A stretch of DNA of 64,000 bases from Rhineura floridana (GCF_030035675.1 NC_084481.1:230918927-230982926); one strand, 5' to 3'; numbered from the stretch's first letter, positions 51,201 through 57,084 are shown. A program made the numbers and translations. Notes: a model not told the origin generated them from the letters alone.

Positions 51201-54200
51201 AAGCTTGCCAAGGGGGGTTGACTGAGTGGATCCAGGGTGTGGTCACCGTGTTGTTGCGGGAGGGAGTGTTCCCAGCCACCCTGAAAGAGGTGGTGATCTG
51301 ACTGCTCCTGAAAAAGCCCACCCTGGACCCGGTCGCAAACACCCCCTTTTTAGGGAAGGTGATTGAGAGGGTTGTGGCATAGCAATTGCAAGTACTCTTG
51401 GATGAAACAGATAATCTTGACCCATCCCAGTCTGGGTTCAGGCCTGGTTATGGGATTGAATTGGCCTTGGTCGCCCTGATGTGTGACCTTTACTGGGAGA
51501 AGGACAGGGGGAGTGCGACCCCATTATTCTTACTTGATCTCTCGGAGGCTTTTGATACTATTGATCATGGTATAAGCTGAACCGATTTAGTGAGATAGGT
51601 ATTGGAGGCACTGTTTTACAGTGGTTCTGATCCTATCTCCAAGGTTATTTTCAGAGACTAGCATTGGGTGATTGTCTTTTGGGCCCCTGGCAGTTAAGAA
51701 CATAAGAACATAAGAAGAGCCTGCTGGATCAGGCCAGTGGCTCATCTAGTCCAGCATCCTGTTCTCACAGTGGCCAATCAGGTGCCTGGGGGAAGCCCGC
51801 AAGCAGGACCCGAGTGCAAGAACACTCTCCCCTCCTGAGGCTTCCGGCAACTGGTTTTCAGAAGCATGCTGCCTCTGACTAGGGTGGCAGAGCAAAGCCA
51901 TCATGGCTAGTAGCCATTGATAGCCCTGTCCTCCATGAATTTGTCTAATCTTCTTTTAAAGCCGTCCAAGCTGGTGGCCATTACTGCATCTTGTGGGAGC
52001 AAATTCCATAGTTTAACTATGCGCTGAGTAAAGAAGTACTTCCTTTTGTCTGTCCTGAATCTTCCAACATTCAGCTTCTTTGAATGTCCACGAGTTCTAA
52101 TATTATGAGAGAGAAGAACTTTTCTCTATCCACTTTCTCAATGCCATGCATAATTTTATACACTTCTATCATGTCTCCTCTGACCCGCCTTTTCTCTAAA
52201 CTAAAAAGCCCCAAATGCTGCAACCTTTCCTCGTAAGGGAGTCGCTCCATCCCCTTGATCATTCTGGTTGCCCTCTTCTGAACCTTTTCCAACTCTATAA
52301 TATCCTTTTTGAGATGAGGCGACCAGAACTGTACACAGTATTCCAAATGTGGCCGCACCATAGATTTATACAACGGCATTATGATATCGGCTGTTTTATT
52401 TTCAATACCTTTCCTAATGATCCCTAGCATGGAATTTGCCTTTTTCACAGCTGCCGCACACTGGGTCGACATTTTCATCGTGCTGTCCACTACAACCCCG
52501 AGGTCTCTCTCCTGGTCGGTCACCGCCAGTTCAGACCCCATGAGCGTATATGTGAAATTAAGATTTTTTGCTCCAATATGCATAATTTTACACTTGTTTA
52601 TATTGAATTGCATTTGCCATTTTTCCGCCCATTCACTCAGTTTGGAGAGGTCTTTTTGGAGCTCTTCGCAATCCCTTTTTGTTTTAACAACCCTGAACAA
52701 TTTAGTGTCGTCAGCAAACTTGGCCACTTCACTGCTCACTCCTAATTCTAGGTCATTAATGAACAAGTTGAAAAGTACAGGTCCCAATACCGATCCTTGA
52801 GGGACTCCACTTTCTACAGCCCTCCATTGGGAGAACTGTCCGTTTATTCCTACTCTCTGCTTTCTGCTGTGGGGTGCCACAGGGTACCATCTTGTCCCCC
52901 ATGTTGTTTAACATCTATATGAACCCCTTGGGAGCGGTCATTAGGAGATTTGGGGCAAGGTGTCAGCAGTACGCTGATGATACCCAGCTCTATTTCTCTG
53001 TAACATCTGATTTGGGAGAGGCCATGCGAACCCAGGACCGCTGCCTGGACTCGGTGGTGGGCTGGATGAGGGCCAATAAACTGAGTCTGAATCCGGGCAA
53101 GACAGAGGTGCTGTGGGTTGGTGGTTCAGTTGCCTGCTTTGGATGGGGTTGTACTCCCTATGAAAGAGCAGGTCCGTAGTCTGGGGGTGCTCCTGGATCC
53201 ATCTTTGTCGCTAGAGGTCCAGGTTACCTCAGTGGCTAGGACTGCCTTTTACCAGATTTGGCCATTTCTGGATTGGGATAGCCTGACCACTGTTGTCCAT
53301 TCACTGGTAACCTCCAGGCTGGATTACTGTAATGCGCTCTATGTGGGGCTGTCCTTGAGGTTGATCTGGAAGCTGCAGCTGGTGCAAAATGCGATGGTGC
53401 GACTGCTCACTGGGGCAGGGTATCGCCAACATGTCACCCCACTGCTGAAAGAATTGCACTGGCTGCCTATTAGTTACTAGGCTAAATTCAAGTTTTTTGT
53501 TTTGGCGTACAAACTCCTATACAGCTTGGGACCGGGATACCTGAAAGACCCTCTTATCCCTTATATACCGTTGATCACTACGCTCTGCAGGTGAGGGCCT
53601 CCTGCAGATACCATCTTATGATCTTCCACAGATCATAGGAAGCAGACCTTCAGGGTAGTGGCATTTACCCTGTGGAACTCCCTCCCCTTAAATATTAGAC
53701 AGGCACCATCTCTGTTATCTTTTTGGCACCTACTGAAGACCTTCCTCTTTCAACAAACGTTTTAAGTAGAGACCTTATCCCAGCCTGTGTCTGTGCTGGA
53801 ATTGCTGTTAAGATGTTTTTGAAGCTTTTTAAATATATATTTTGTTGTAATATATTTAAAAGTCTTTTTACAATATTTTAGAGTGTTTTTGTTTGCCACA
53901 CTGGACTCCTACTGGAAGGGTGGGATATAAATTTAATAAATAAATAAATATTTGGGGTTGTGTTTGGACGACACACTAAGCCAAACCATAGCTTAGCACA
54001 GACACGCTCGTTCCTGAGGAGGCGATTGCAGCTGCTTTCCTGGACTCCAACCTCAGCAGCTACGCCAAGGTATGGCTTAGAGTCCAATTCCAGGAAAGTG
54101 GTTAAGGTCTCTCCTCCTTAACCACAATCTGTAGCCAAGGTTTGATTTATGGTTGTGGTCGTGGTTAAGGAGCAGAGACCTGAACCACAATCCCAGGTGT

Positions 54201-54695
54201 AGACAATATGCTAAGACAAACATTGGCTTGGCTGCCATCCTGCACTAATATAAAGCCTGGGGTCACATTGGTCTGACCTAACATGGCAATTAACATTGAA
54301 CCTAGGACTGACAAGGAGGAAGGTGCAATTTTCCACTTTTGGTAGGCTTTTCAACTAGACTAATGGAGTTGGCTGAAAACCATCCCACTCTGATATGGAG
54401 TTGATAAAGATCTGTGCCATTTTAAACTTTTATCTCCCCCCCTCCCGTACCTTTACTGTTCTGGTAGAGAACCTTTCTTGGGAGGCACAACTTTATGCAT
54501 GGGTTCCTTCCTAGTTGCCCTGTCACCTCTCTCTCTCTCTCTTTCACTCGCATGCATGTACACTGGTACTTGTTGTGAATGTTGTTAAAGCTCATTCCAA
54601 AACCCTTTTTCCCAGGTGCCAAAGACCGTTCTGAAATATATGAAGCATTTGAAAACATCTATCCAATCCTGAAGGGTTTCAAGAAAGCGTCTTAA
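27237..54695 (+). CDS. TBPL2: TBPL2 (TATA-box-binding protein-like 2, TRF3/TBP2), complete
   Basis: TBPL2 replaces TBP in oocytes, where it nucleates RNA polymerase II pre-initiation complexes with TFIIA. Seven coding exons join in phase: 27237-27287, 29997-30385, 30922-31009, 37841-37932, 44313-44480, 49865-49959, 54616-54695, giving 320 residues. The N-terminal ~140 residues are acidic and Ser/Pro-rich, with VDLSFLPD and the MTPMTPMTP repeat. The C-terminal ~180 form the two-repeat saddle. The four DNA-intercalating phenylalanines are present (F178, F195, F269, F286). TBPL2 rather than TBP is called from the start [14 protein letters not shown] (human MEQEETYLELYLDQC), [12 protein letters not shown] and the end [13 protein letters not shown] two codons upstream of the ATG fixes the start. 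Confidence 0.97.
27372..27592 (+). mobile_element. tRNA-derived SINE with BovB 3' tail (family A)
   Basis: A-box GTGTAGTGGTTAGAGTG and B-box GGTTTGAATCC, then the CAGCCATGAAGCTCACTGGG body and the CATAGGGTAGCCATAAGC tail. In TBPL2 intron 1. Confidence 0.88.
27665..28019 (+). repeat. old CR1 LINE 3' fragment
   Basis: Coding remnant of the CR1 C-terminus ([20 protein letters not shown]-like) followed by GGCAGTATGCTTCTGAATACC and GATGCTGGACTAGATGGGC; diverged from the young copies. Confidence 0.8.
28153..28323 (-). mobile_element. tRNA-derived SINE with CR1-like tail (family B), minus strand
   Basis: Complement of the family B body: GAACATAGGAAGTGCC end, TCCAGGGTTTCAGGCAGG body, and TCTACAACTGAGCCATGG head (A-box complement). 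Old copy. Confidence 0.75.
28324..28789. other. TBPL2 intron 1 segment
   Basis: Mostly unassigned; a diverged AAGTTTACTCTGAAGTAAAT palindromic short repeat lies at 28655-28725. Confidence 0.4.
28790..29125 (-). repeat. L2-like LINE 3' end
   Basis: ATTTATTTATTAAATTTATAACCCGACC, A-rich tract, then GAGGAAATTCCAAAGGGCAG; minus-strand L2-type 3' UTR. Confidence 0.6.
29126..29639. other. TBPL2 intron 1 segment, nothing recognised
   Basis: No exon, repeat terminus or RNA gene that I can support. Confidence 0.4.
29640..29870 (-). repeat. unclassified interspersed repeat, copy 2
   Basis: Its complement contains TTTATTGAGCATTTATTCTG and GGTTTGTGCGGAGG in the same order as words in 22191-22500. Confidence 0.45.
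29997..30385 (+). CDS. TBPL2: TBPL2 coding exon 2
   Basis: Encodes residues 18-147: [18 protein letters not shown], then [22 protein letters not shown] and SSGIVPQL up to a split Gln codon. Acceptor TACATGGTTCAAG, donor GTAGGT; in phase with exons 1 and 3. Confidence 0.94.
30386..30921. other. TBPL2 intron 2, nothing recognised
   Basis: Short intron of unassigned sequence between a GTAGGT donor and a TTCTCCCAG acceptor. Confidence 0.5.
30922..31009 (+). CDS. TBPL2: TBPL2 coding exon 3
   Basis: Encodes [20 protein letters not shown] and ARNAEYNPK (residues 148-176), the first strand and helix of saddle repeat 1. Donor GTAAGC. Confidence 0.97.
31225..31385 (+). repeat. CR1 LINE 3' fragment
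   Basis: GGGGGCACTCGGGTCCTGC ... GATGCTGGATTAGTTGGGCC ... GATCCAGCAGGCTCTTCTT, the CR1 3' UTR. Confidence 0.8.
31395..31800 (+). repeat. RTE-BovB LINE 3' fragment
   Basis: Encodes the BovB C-terminus ([16 protein letters not shown]-like, then [40 protein letters not shown]) and ends with CGCCATAAGTTGCAATTGAC and (CAA)n. A frameshift lies near 31440-31500. Confidence 0.85.
31900..31995 (+). repeat. CR1 LINE 3' scrap
   Basis: GGCATCTGGTTGGCCAATAT ... ATGCTCAACTAGATGGGC, a short diverged piece. Confidence 0.6.
32107..32775 (+). mobile_element. RTE-BovB LINE, 5'-truncated
   Basis: The last ~670 bases of BovB. It carries a 207-codon frame (32143-32766) including [40 protein letters not shown] and [20 protein letters not shown]. 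The CATAAGTCATAATCGACTTG signature and ACAACAACAA tail end it. Lies in TBPL2 intron 3. Confidence 0.88.
32803..32925. repeat. foldback repeat (MITE-like)
   Basis: GGAGACTGCTGGCTCC ... GGGGCAGTGAATCCA at left pairs with TGGATTCACTGCCCC ... GTCAACAGTCTCC at right. Related sequence occurs at 20930-21000. Confidence 0.6.
33225..33470 (-). repeat. L2-like LINE 3' end
   Basis: TTATTATTTGATGTATATCC then GCCCTTCCTCCCAGCAGGAG and an A-rich tract, minus-strand. Confidence 0.65.
33822..34016 (+). mobile_element. tRNA-derived SINE with CR1-like 3' tail (family B)
   Basis: A-box GCCGTAGTTCAGTGGAAGG, B-box GGTTCAATCCC, GAAGCTGCTGCCAGTCAGTG body, and CTAGATGGACCAAGGATCTG tail ending GGCTTCCTATGCTCCTAT. 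Confidence 0.88.
34244..34316 (+). repeat. RTE-BovB LINE 3' scrap
   Basis: TTCATAGGGTTGCCATGAGT then CGTAATCGACTTGAAGGC and ATAACAACAAAAG. Confidence 0.75.
34317..34950. other. unrecognised GC-richer stretch, possibly an old repeat
   Basis: More CpG dinucleotides than the flanks, with two moderately long minus-strand open segments (34413-34676 and 34657-34854) that match nothing I know. It could be a piece of an old LINE or other element; no function is assigned. Confidence 0.35.
34959..35206. mobile_element. Tigger-like (Tc1/mariner, pogo) MITE
   Basis: 248 bp. Starts CAGGCATACCCTGCTTTAA and ends TTTAAGCGGGCTATGCCTG, flanked by TA dinucleotides (34957-34958, 35207-35208). The CAGGCATACC terminus and TA duplication are characteristic of Tigger elements. 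No transposase. Confidence 0.85.
35313..35428. mobile_element. foldback hAT-type MITE
   Basis: Long arms AGCTTGGAAAAGTTACTTTT and their complement at the right end, meeting around GGCCATGCTGGCTG. An imperfect 8-bp flank (GCACTCAG against GTACTGGG) is compatible with hAT. Confidence 0.8.
35429..35896. other. TBPL2 intron 3 segment, nothing recognised
   Basis: No repeat boundary or exon that I can support. Confidence 0.4.
35897..36308. mobile_element. hAT-type MITE, ~400 bp family, copy 1
   Basis: Starts CATGGGTGTAGTCTC and ends CACTACACTACTG. Flanks CATATGGC and CAAATGGC are an 8-bp duplication with one mismatch. The interior (TCCAGCATCCTATGAG, CTGATTGGAGCCAATCAG, GGACTCTGCACTTCT) matches 50240-50630. 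Confidence 0.82.
36466..36592. mobile_element. foldback hAT-type MITE
   Basis: GTGCCCTCCAGATGTTGCTGG arm against CACCTGGAGGGCGCCACAGG arm with a GGCCATGCTGGCTGAGGCTG centre. Confidence 0.72.
36593..37229. other. TBPL2 intron 3 segment, nothing recognised
   Basis: CR1-like words may be present near 36600, but I cannot support an element. Confidence 0.35.
37230..37434 (+). repeat. RTE-BovB LINE 3' fragment
   Basis: GATTATCATACTTCGCACAC ... CACCATGAGTCGTAATCGAC ... ACATAACACACACACAG. An internal stretch is deleted relative to 31395-31800. Confidence 0.78.
37841..37932 (+). CDS. TBPL2: TBPL2 coding exon 4
   Basis: Encodes [20 protein letters not shown] and [10 protein letters not shown], ending in a split Ser codon (residues 177-207). 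Carries intercalating F178 and F195 of saddle repeat 1. Acceptor CTGAACTTTAG, donor GTAGGA. Confidence 0.97.
38143..38178. repeat. (GT)n / (GCGT)n microsatellite
   Basis: Alternating GTGTGT and GCGTGCGT units directly at the 3' end of the BovB element. Confidence 0.8.
39120..40626 (+). mobile_element. L2 LINE, 5'-truncated, inserted in BovB
   Basis: Sense L2 starting at [14 protein letters not shown] and ending with GTAAGTCGCCTAGAGTGGC and an AAATTTATTATTATTTATT tail. BovB reading (QEATVK, then TEYGENNWF) is split precisely around it. A short TCTTCA duplication is visible at both junctions (39112-39118 and 40629-40634 regions). Confidence 0.88.
39170..40456 (+). CDS. L2 ORF2 C-terminal reverse transcriptase fragment, open
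   Basis: A 428-codon open frame covering most of the L2 RT and C-terminal domain: [57 protein letters not shown], the QYADDTQLY active site, [40 protein letters not shown] and the WNSLPQDLR end. No in-frame stop, although the endonuclease half was lost by 5' truncation, so it was never independently functional here. It shares this order with the L2 copy at 46181-49481. Confidence 0.85.
   Translation: MVANQLSAHLDETDYLDPYQSGFRTGHGTETALVALVDDLRRALDRGESTFLVLDLSAAFDTVDHSILLLRLEGLGIGGTVLQWFHSFLSDRYQQVALGEEVSDPWPLNCGVPQGSILSPMLFNIYMKPLGAIIRRFGLQCHQYADDTQLYLSFKSSPELAVETLSKCLESVSGWMGRNKLKLNPDKTEVLLVGDKRRLGDIDLKFNGVSLPLKDQVRSLGVVLDSRLSMEAQISAVSRAAWYQLHLIRRLQPYLPVHQLPLVVHALVTSRLDYCNAIYVGLPLKTVRKLQLIQNAAARLLTNSRRRDHITPVLLDLHWLPVVFRAQFKVLVLTFKSLHGFGPVYLTEHLQRHQLCRPTRSATQGLLSIPPTKTARLAGTRERAFSVAAPTLWNSLPQDLRHASSLNVFRKALKTWLFQQAFGVSGEG
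42186..42537. other. TBPL2 intron 4 segment, nothing recognised
   Basis: No supported feature. Confidence 0.4.
42538..42950 (-). repeat. L2-like LINE 3' region, diverged
   Basis: AATATTTATATACCGCCAGC, A-rich tract, then TGCTGGAAGAGCATTCCACC and TGGATTATCTCAGTGATCAG; minus orientation. Confidence 0.55.
42951..44312. other. TBPL2 intron 4 remainder
   Basis: About 1.36 kb, no repeat or exon recognised; ends in a C-rich pyrimidine tract before exon 5. Confidence 0.4.
44313..44480 (+). CDS. TBPL2: TBPL2 coding exon 5
   Basis: Encodes [40 protein letters not shown] and [15 protein letters not shown] (residues 207-263), joining the two saddle repeats. Acceptor ACCTGTAG, donor GTATGT. Confidence 0.97.
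44481..45765. other. TBPL2 intron 5, proximal part
   Basis: No supported element. A pair of TAGGTAGGCAAAATATACT-like words lies near 44870-44895. Confidence 0.4.
45766..45985 (+). mobile_element. tRNA-derived SINE with BovB 3' tail (family A)
   Basis: A-box GGCGTAGTGGTTAAGG, B-box GGTTCGAATCC, body CAGCCATGAAGCTCCCTGGG, tail CGCCATAAGTCGGGATCGAC and AAGGCAGTCCATC. The best-preserved family A copy here. Confidence 0.9.
46181..49481 (-). mobile_element. L2 LINE, nearly full length, inserted in CR1
   Basis: Minus-strand 3.3 kb L2: ~100-base A/C-rich leader, ORF2 from 49377 to about 46400, and a 3' UTR ending in (ATTT)n at 46181. It carries both the endonuclease and the reverse transcriptase, unlike the other L2 copies. 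It lies in TBPL2 intron 5. Confidence 0.9.
46400..49377 (-). pseudogene. L2 ORF2 (endonuclease plus RT), two stops and a late frameshift
   Basis: Begins [16 protein letters not shown]. The endonuclease covers [40 protein letters not shown] (the usual GDFN position) and [11 protein letters not shown]. The linker (47910-47779) stays in the same frame but holds two stop codons. RT follows: [56 protein letters not shown], then QYADDMQLY in place of [10 protein letters not shown] frameshift follows [10 protein letters not shown] near 46600. Few lesions for ~960 codons imply a fairly young copy. Confidence 0.87.
49865..49959 (+). CDS. TBPL2: TBPL2 coding exon 6
   Basis: Encodes [20 protein letters not shown] and [11 protein letters not shown], ending in a split Gly codon (residues 263-295). 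Contains intercalating F269 and F286 of saddle repeat 2. The acceptor has a (C)n tract; donor GTGAGT. Confidence 0.97.
49978..50045. repeat. half of a foldback hAT-type MITE
   Basis: GGTGTGGGGAACCTTCAGCC ... AACAACTCCCATCAGCCCC, left arm only. Confidence 0.5.
50240..50630. mobile_element. hAT-type MITE, ~400 bp family, copy 2
   Basis: CAGGGGTGTAGTCATCC start and GCCGCTATGCTCCTG end. Flanks AGTATAGG and GGTATAGG are an 8-bp duplication with one mismatch. The interior is collinear with 35897-36308. Confidence 0.83.
50631..51139. other. TBPL2 intron 6 segment, nothing recognised
   Basis: No supported feature. Confidence 0.4.
51140..53955 (+). mobile_element. L2 LINE, 5'-truncated, interrupted by a CR1
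   Basis: Sense L2 with [20 protein letters not shown] and [15 protein letters not shown] before the break at 51694. [51 protein letters not shown] and [11 protein letters not shown] follow the break at 52869. The 3' UTR ends GGAAGGGTGGGATATAAATT and (TAAA)n. Several stops and a frameshift (near 53120-53180) make it a pseudo-copy. In TBPL2 intron 6. Confidence 0.87.
51695..52868 (-). mobile_element. CR1 LINE, 5'-truncated, inserted in L2
   Basis: The minus-strand CR1 3' end AAGAACATAAGAACATAAG abuts the L2 word CCCCTGGCAGTT. The 5' truncation point is near 52868, where L2 resumes at GTGGGGTGCCACAGGG. It carries a 269-codon open frame (52880-52071) with [20 protein letters not shown] and [10 protein letters not shown], close to a frameshift near 52105. 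Very similar to 57594-60600. Confidence 0.9.
53960..54240. repeat. foldback repeat, probable MITE
   Basis: GTGTTTGGACGACACACTAAG end against an inverted CTAAGACAAACATTGG-type end. The internal pair is GTGGTTAAGGTCTCTCC and GGTTAAGGAGCAGAGACC. No clear target duplication. Confidence 0.5.
54616..54695 (+). CDS. TBPL2: TBPL2 terminal coding exon 7
   Basis: Encodes [20 protein letters not shown] and FKKAS with TAA (residues 295-320). Acceptor TTTTTCCCAG. Confidence 0.97.
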
Positions 54696-54905
54696 ATTCT
54701 TGTCTCTAACTATGTATACATTTAAGCAAGTCTTAAGCATTAAGCACAAATTCTTCCTCAAACACTCAGATTGGTTGTTGATGGTTGCACACAGTTTATC
54801 TTCTGTTATTTGTCTCCATCAGTCTGCTGTATCATATTTTTGCTGTGAATTCTTTGAAGAGAAGTCAATGCATTTACTAAATAAAAAAAAACAGTTGGCA
54901 TCAGA
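54696..54905 (+). other. TBPL2: TBPL2 3' UTR (putative)
   Basis: About 200 bases from the TAA to just beyond the AATAAA. The short length is inferred from the first hexamer. Confidence 0.6.
54880..54885 (+). terminator. TBPL2: AATAAA poly(A) signal for TBPL2
   Basis: Canonical hexamer 185 bases after the stop codon, within an A-rich run; the only canonical hexamer in the first 200 bases. Confidence 0.7.
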
Positions 54906-55079
54906 ATCTTGAAATATTGTTTACATTACTTTTTGGTAAAAAAAAAAGCTCTCAATTTGAAAACTTATTTTTGTGTAAAAAAGATAAATTATGCTATTTA
55001 TGGTATTGGTTTATTTAAAATATTATTATTATTATAAAAAAACATGATGCAGTGTAGCCACTTTGGTTGATACTGAATG

Positions 55080-55335
55080 TTAGTCATAGCAGGGACCCAA
55101 TGATTTTAATATAAGCATGAAAATAGTGTTAGCTAGTGAAAAGAGTCTTCTCAATGGCTGACTCACCTCCTTTCACTCTGATCGGCTCCAATCAGCAGGG
55201 AAGGAAGCATGTTAGAAGACTCTCCTCAGGGGCAAACACACTCCCCTTTCACGCCGATTGGCTTGTGGGATGCTGGAGATATTGGGACCTAGCTCCCAAA
55301 AAAGTAAAGGGTCTAAGACACCTCCCCCGAACGAC
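55080..55335 (-). repeat. hAT-type MITE, ~400 bp family, copy 3 (incomplete)
   Basis: The inverted order of the same words as copies 1 and 2 (TCAGCATGAAA..GTGTTAGCTAG, GGCTCCAATCAGC, GATGCTGGAGAT, GGGTCTAAGAC). One end is missing. Confidence 0.65.
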
Positions 55336-55979
55336 TTACAAGAAAGCCCAGCCAAATATGTATATGGGGGTTTCAAGCACCTAGGAAGGCTGCAGAATGC
55401 AGTCGACTAGAGTGATGATCTGTAGGATGAACGATGAGACACTCACAAAATCTTTCAGTCAGTTGAAGGAAGTTCTCTCCGAGCCCTCAGATTCAGCTCA
55501 GGAGTGAGAGGCACCTCAGGATGAGGACTCCGAAGGGGAGGAGGGAAGAGACTGGGCAGCAGAGCCCACTTGATGAAGCCCCCGTGACTGGTGAGGTGGG
55601 AGACCCAGAGGCTGCCCCTTCCCAGCCTTGAGGATGAGGAGAGATGGGGCGCGGCCTGCTGTGACTGAACAGAAGTGCTCAGAGGAAGAGGAGCACCGAG
55701 CGACGCAGAGAAGTGCCCGGCTCCAGCCAGGGATGCTCGCAGGGACAGGGATGCTTGCAAGCAGCGGGGGCAGGGAAGTTGCTGGAGCAATGCCCCGGCT
55801 CCCATGCAGCCCCGGAGCTCTTGCTTCTGATCTGGGACCCTTGACCCTTGCACTTATTCAAGGTCAGGCCAGATTCATCGCTGCAGCTCCTTTGCCTCGT
55901 GAGAGCGCCTGGACGAGACCTAAGACGACCCTGGACGGCTACCTCCTGCTCCCAAGTCAACAGAGAATACAGCCGCACC

Positions 55980-55985
55980 CACGTG
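55980..55985. promoter_or_regulatory. ATG14: CACGTG E-box, distal
   Basis: CACGTGGC context, ~150 bases before the ATG14 start codon; a bHLH-ZIP (USF/MYC/TFEB) core. Confidence 0.45.
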
Positions 55986-56097
55986 GCGAAATTCCTCTCA
56001 GCCCCGCCCCCTAGTGCGTCATCGTTATCAGCATTCTTGCAGCCCCGCCCTCCCTCCTTTTCGTTTCCCATCATACCCCGGATTGAAAACAAAGTCC

Positions 56098-56105
56098 CAC
56101 GTGAC
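56098..56105. promoter_or_regulatory. ATG14: CACGTGAC E-box, CLEAR-like
   Basis: CCCACGTGAC, 8 of 10 positions of the TFEB/TFE3 CLEAR consensus GTCACGTGAC, 29 bases before the ATG14 start codon. Confidence 0.5.
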
Positions 56106-56130
56106 CGCCGGCTGCCGCGAGCCCAACGGC

Positions 56131-56141
56131 AACATGGCGTC
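56131..56141. promoter_or_regulatory. ATG14: YY1-like site over the ATG14 start codon
   Basis: AACATGGCGTC fits the AANATGGCG YY1 core and overlaps the initiator ATG. Confidence 0.4.
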
Positions 56142-56394
56142 TCCCAGGGGCGGCGGCTGGTCCGGCCTGGCGCGGCGGCGGCAGCAGCACCAGCAGCAAG
56201 GACGGCCCGGTGTTATGGCCGCCGCCGGCGCCGAGGGAGCAGAGCCCGCCGAGGCGGAGTCCGGGGCCGAGGGCCTGTACGTGGCGGTGGAGCGGTGCCC
56301 GCTCTGCAACACCACGCGCCGTCGGCTGACCTGCGCCAAGTGCGTCCGCGGCGGGGACTTCGTCTTCTTCGACGGGCGGGACTCGGAGCGGTGG
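56134..56394 (+). CDS. ATG14: ATG14 (Barkor) coding exon 1
   Basis: ATG14 directs the Beclin 1-VPS34 complex I to the ER to make PI3P for autophagosome formation. This exon encodes 87 residues. MASP and then a Gly/Arg/Gln/Ala-rich linker lead into the conserved cysteine-rich domain [36 protein letters not shown]. The two CxxC motifs (C55/C58, C67/C70) match the human pairs needed for ER targeting. The linker is Arg/Gln-rich ([11 protein letters not shown]), unlike human. The start at 56134 is chosen because vertebrate ATG14 begins MASP; an upstream in-frame ATG at 56014 is possible. The donor is set at 56395 (GTGAGC, phase 0). A GTGGGT four bases earlier is weaker. Remaining exons lie beyond 64000. 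Confidence 0.93.
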
Positions 56395-56814
56395 GTGAGC
56401 CTGAGGAGGAGGAACGCTAGGCCGGGGCTGCGGCCCTGGCTGCTTCTCTTCTGCTGGGAACAAACGGGCATCTGGGCTAAACCTCTAGAAGGGAAAGTGC
56501 GTCTGTTTCTTTCCCCCCTCCGAGCCCCTCCGAGGGGGCTGGATGTAGTTAAGATTCCCTCAGAAATTGTGTGTGTGGAGCGAGAGAGAGAGAGAGTGAC
56601 TCTCTGCACATGCTCAAATGCACTCGGGTTATGCCTCCCGTGTTCCAGGGCCGAGAGGTGGTAACTACCCCGAGGTCCAGGGCTAAGCCCTGGCTGATAG
56701 ACCCCCCCAACCACTTCTCTCTATAAACTTGCGCGTGGAGGGTCATTGTACTTCTGTTGCTGTGGGCAAACAGCGGGGCAGATGGCTTCATGCCCTGCTT
56801 AATGGCTTCTGTGA
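56395..56814. other. ATG14: start of ATG14 intron 1
   Basis: GC-rich tail of the island, a (GA)n run at 56579-56596; otherwise nothing recognised. Confidence 0.45.
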
Positions 56815-57055
56815 AGGCATCTGGTTGGCCAGGTTTCGACTGAACATAAGGAAAAACTTCCTGATTGTTAGAGCTGTAGGGCAATGGAACCAATGACTTA
56901 GGGAGGCACTGGTCCCTCAAACACTGGAAGCATTCAATAGGCAGCTGGACAGCCACCTGTCTAGTATGTTTTAATTTTGATTCCTGTGTTGAGTAGAGGG
57001 TTGGACTCAATGACCTTCGAGGCCCCTTCCAACTCTATGAATCTGTGACTGAAAG
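56815..57055 (+). repeat. CR1 LINE 3' fragment (classical type)
   Basis: Coding remnant FRLNIRKNFLIVRAVGQWNQ-like, then GGTTGGACTCAATGACCTTC and CCCTTCCAACTCTATGAATC, the bird/reptile CR1 3' end. Confidence 0.85.
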
Positions 57056-57084
57056 TGAACCTCTAGTCACATCCAGTGGTGCTT

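Larger units (their letters stand above)
55600..56560 (+). promoter_or_regulatory. ATG14: ATG14 promoter CpG island
   Basis: The most CpG- and GC-dense segment of the window, spanning the ATG14 start. GC boxes occur at 56001-56010 (GCCCCGCCCC) and ~56041-56050. A CRE-like TGCGTCATCG lies at 56015-56024. CACGTG E-boxes lie at 55980-55985 and 56098-56103. There is no TATA box at a sensible distance, as expected of a CpG-island promoter. Confidence 0.7.

Noticed and set aside
54696-54905. Cytoplasmic polyadenylation element in the TBPL2 3' UTR, expected for an oocyte mRNA
   Set aside because: No TTTTAT or TTTTAAT lies close to the AATAAA; only loosely similar T-rich words.
55455-55990. Possible old interspersed element upstream of the ATG14 promoter
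   Set aside because: Purine-rich, coding-like text, but no end repeats, domain or second copy in the window; I could not support any element.
56014-56133. In-frame upstream extension of ATG14 ([10 protein letters not shown] start)
   Set aside because: Vertebrate ATG14 begins MASP, found exactly at 56134; the extension has promoter composition with GC boxes.
56028-56714. 228-codon minus-strand frame opposite ATG14 exon 1
   Set aside because: Explained by high GC content of the CpG island; the composition is Pro/Ser/Arg-rich and matches nothing.
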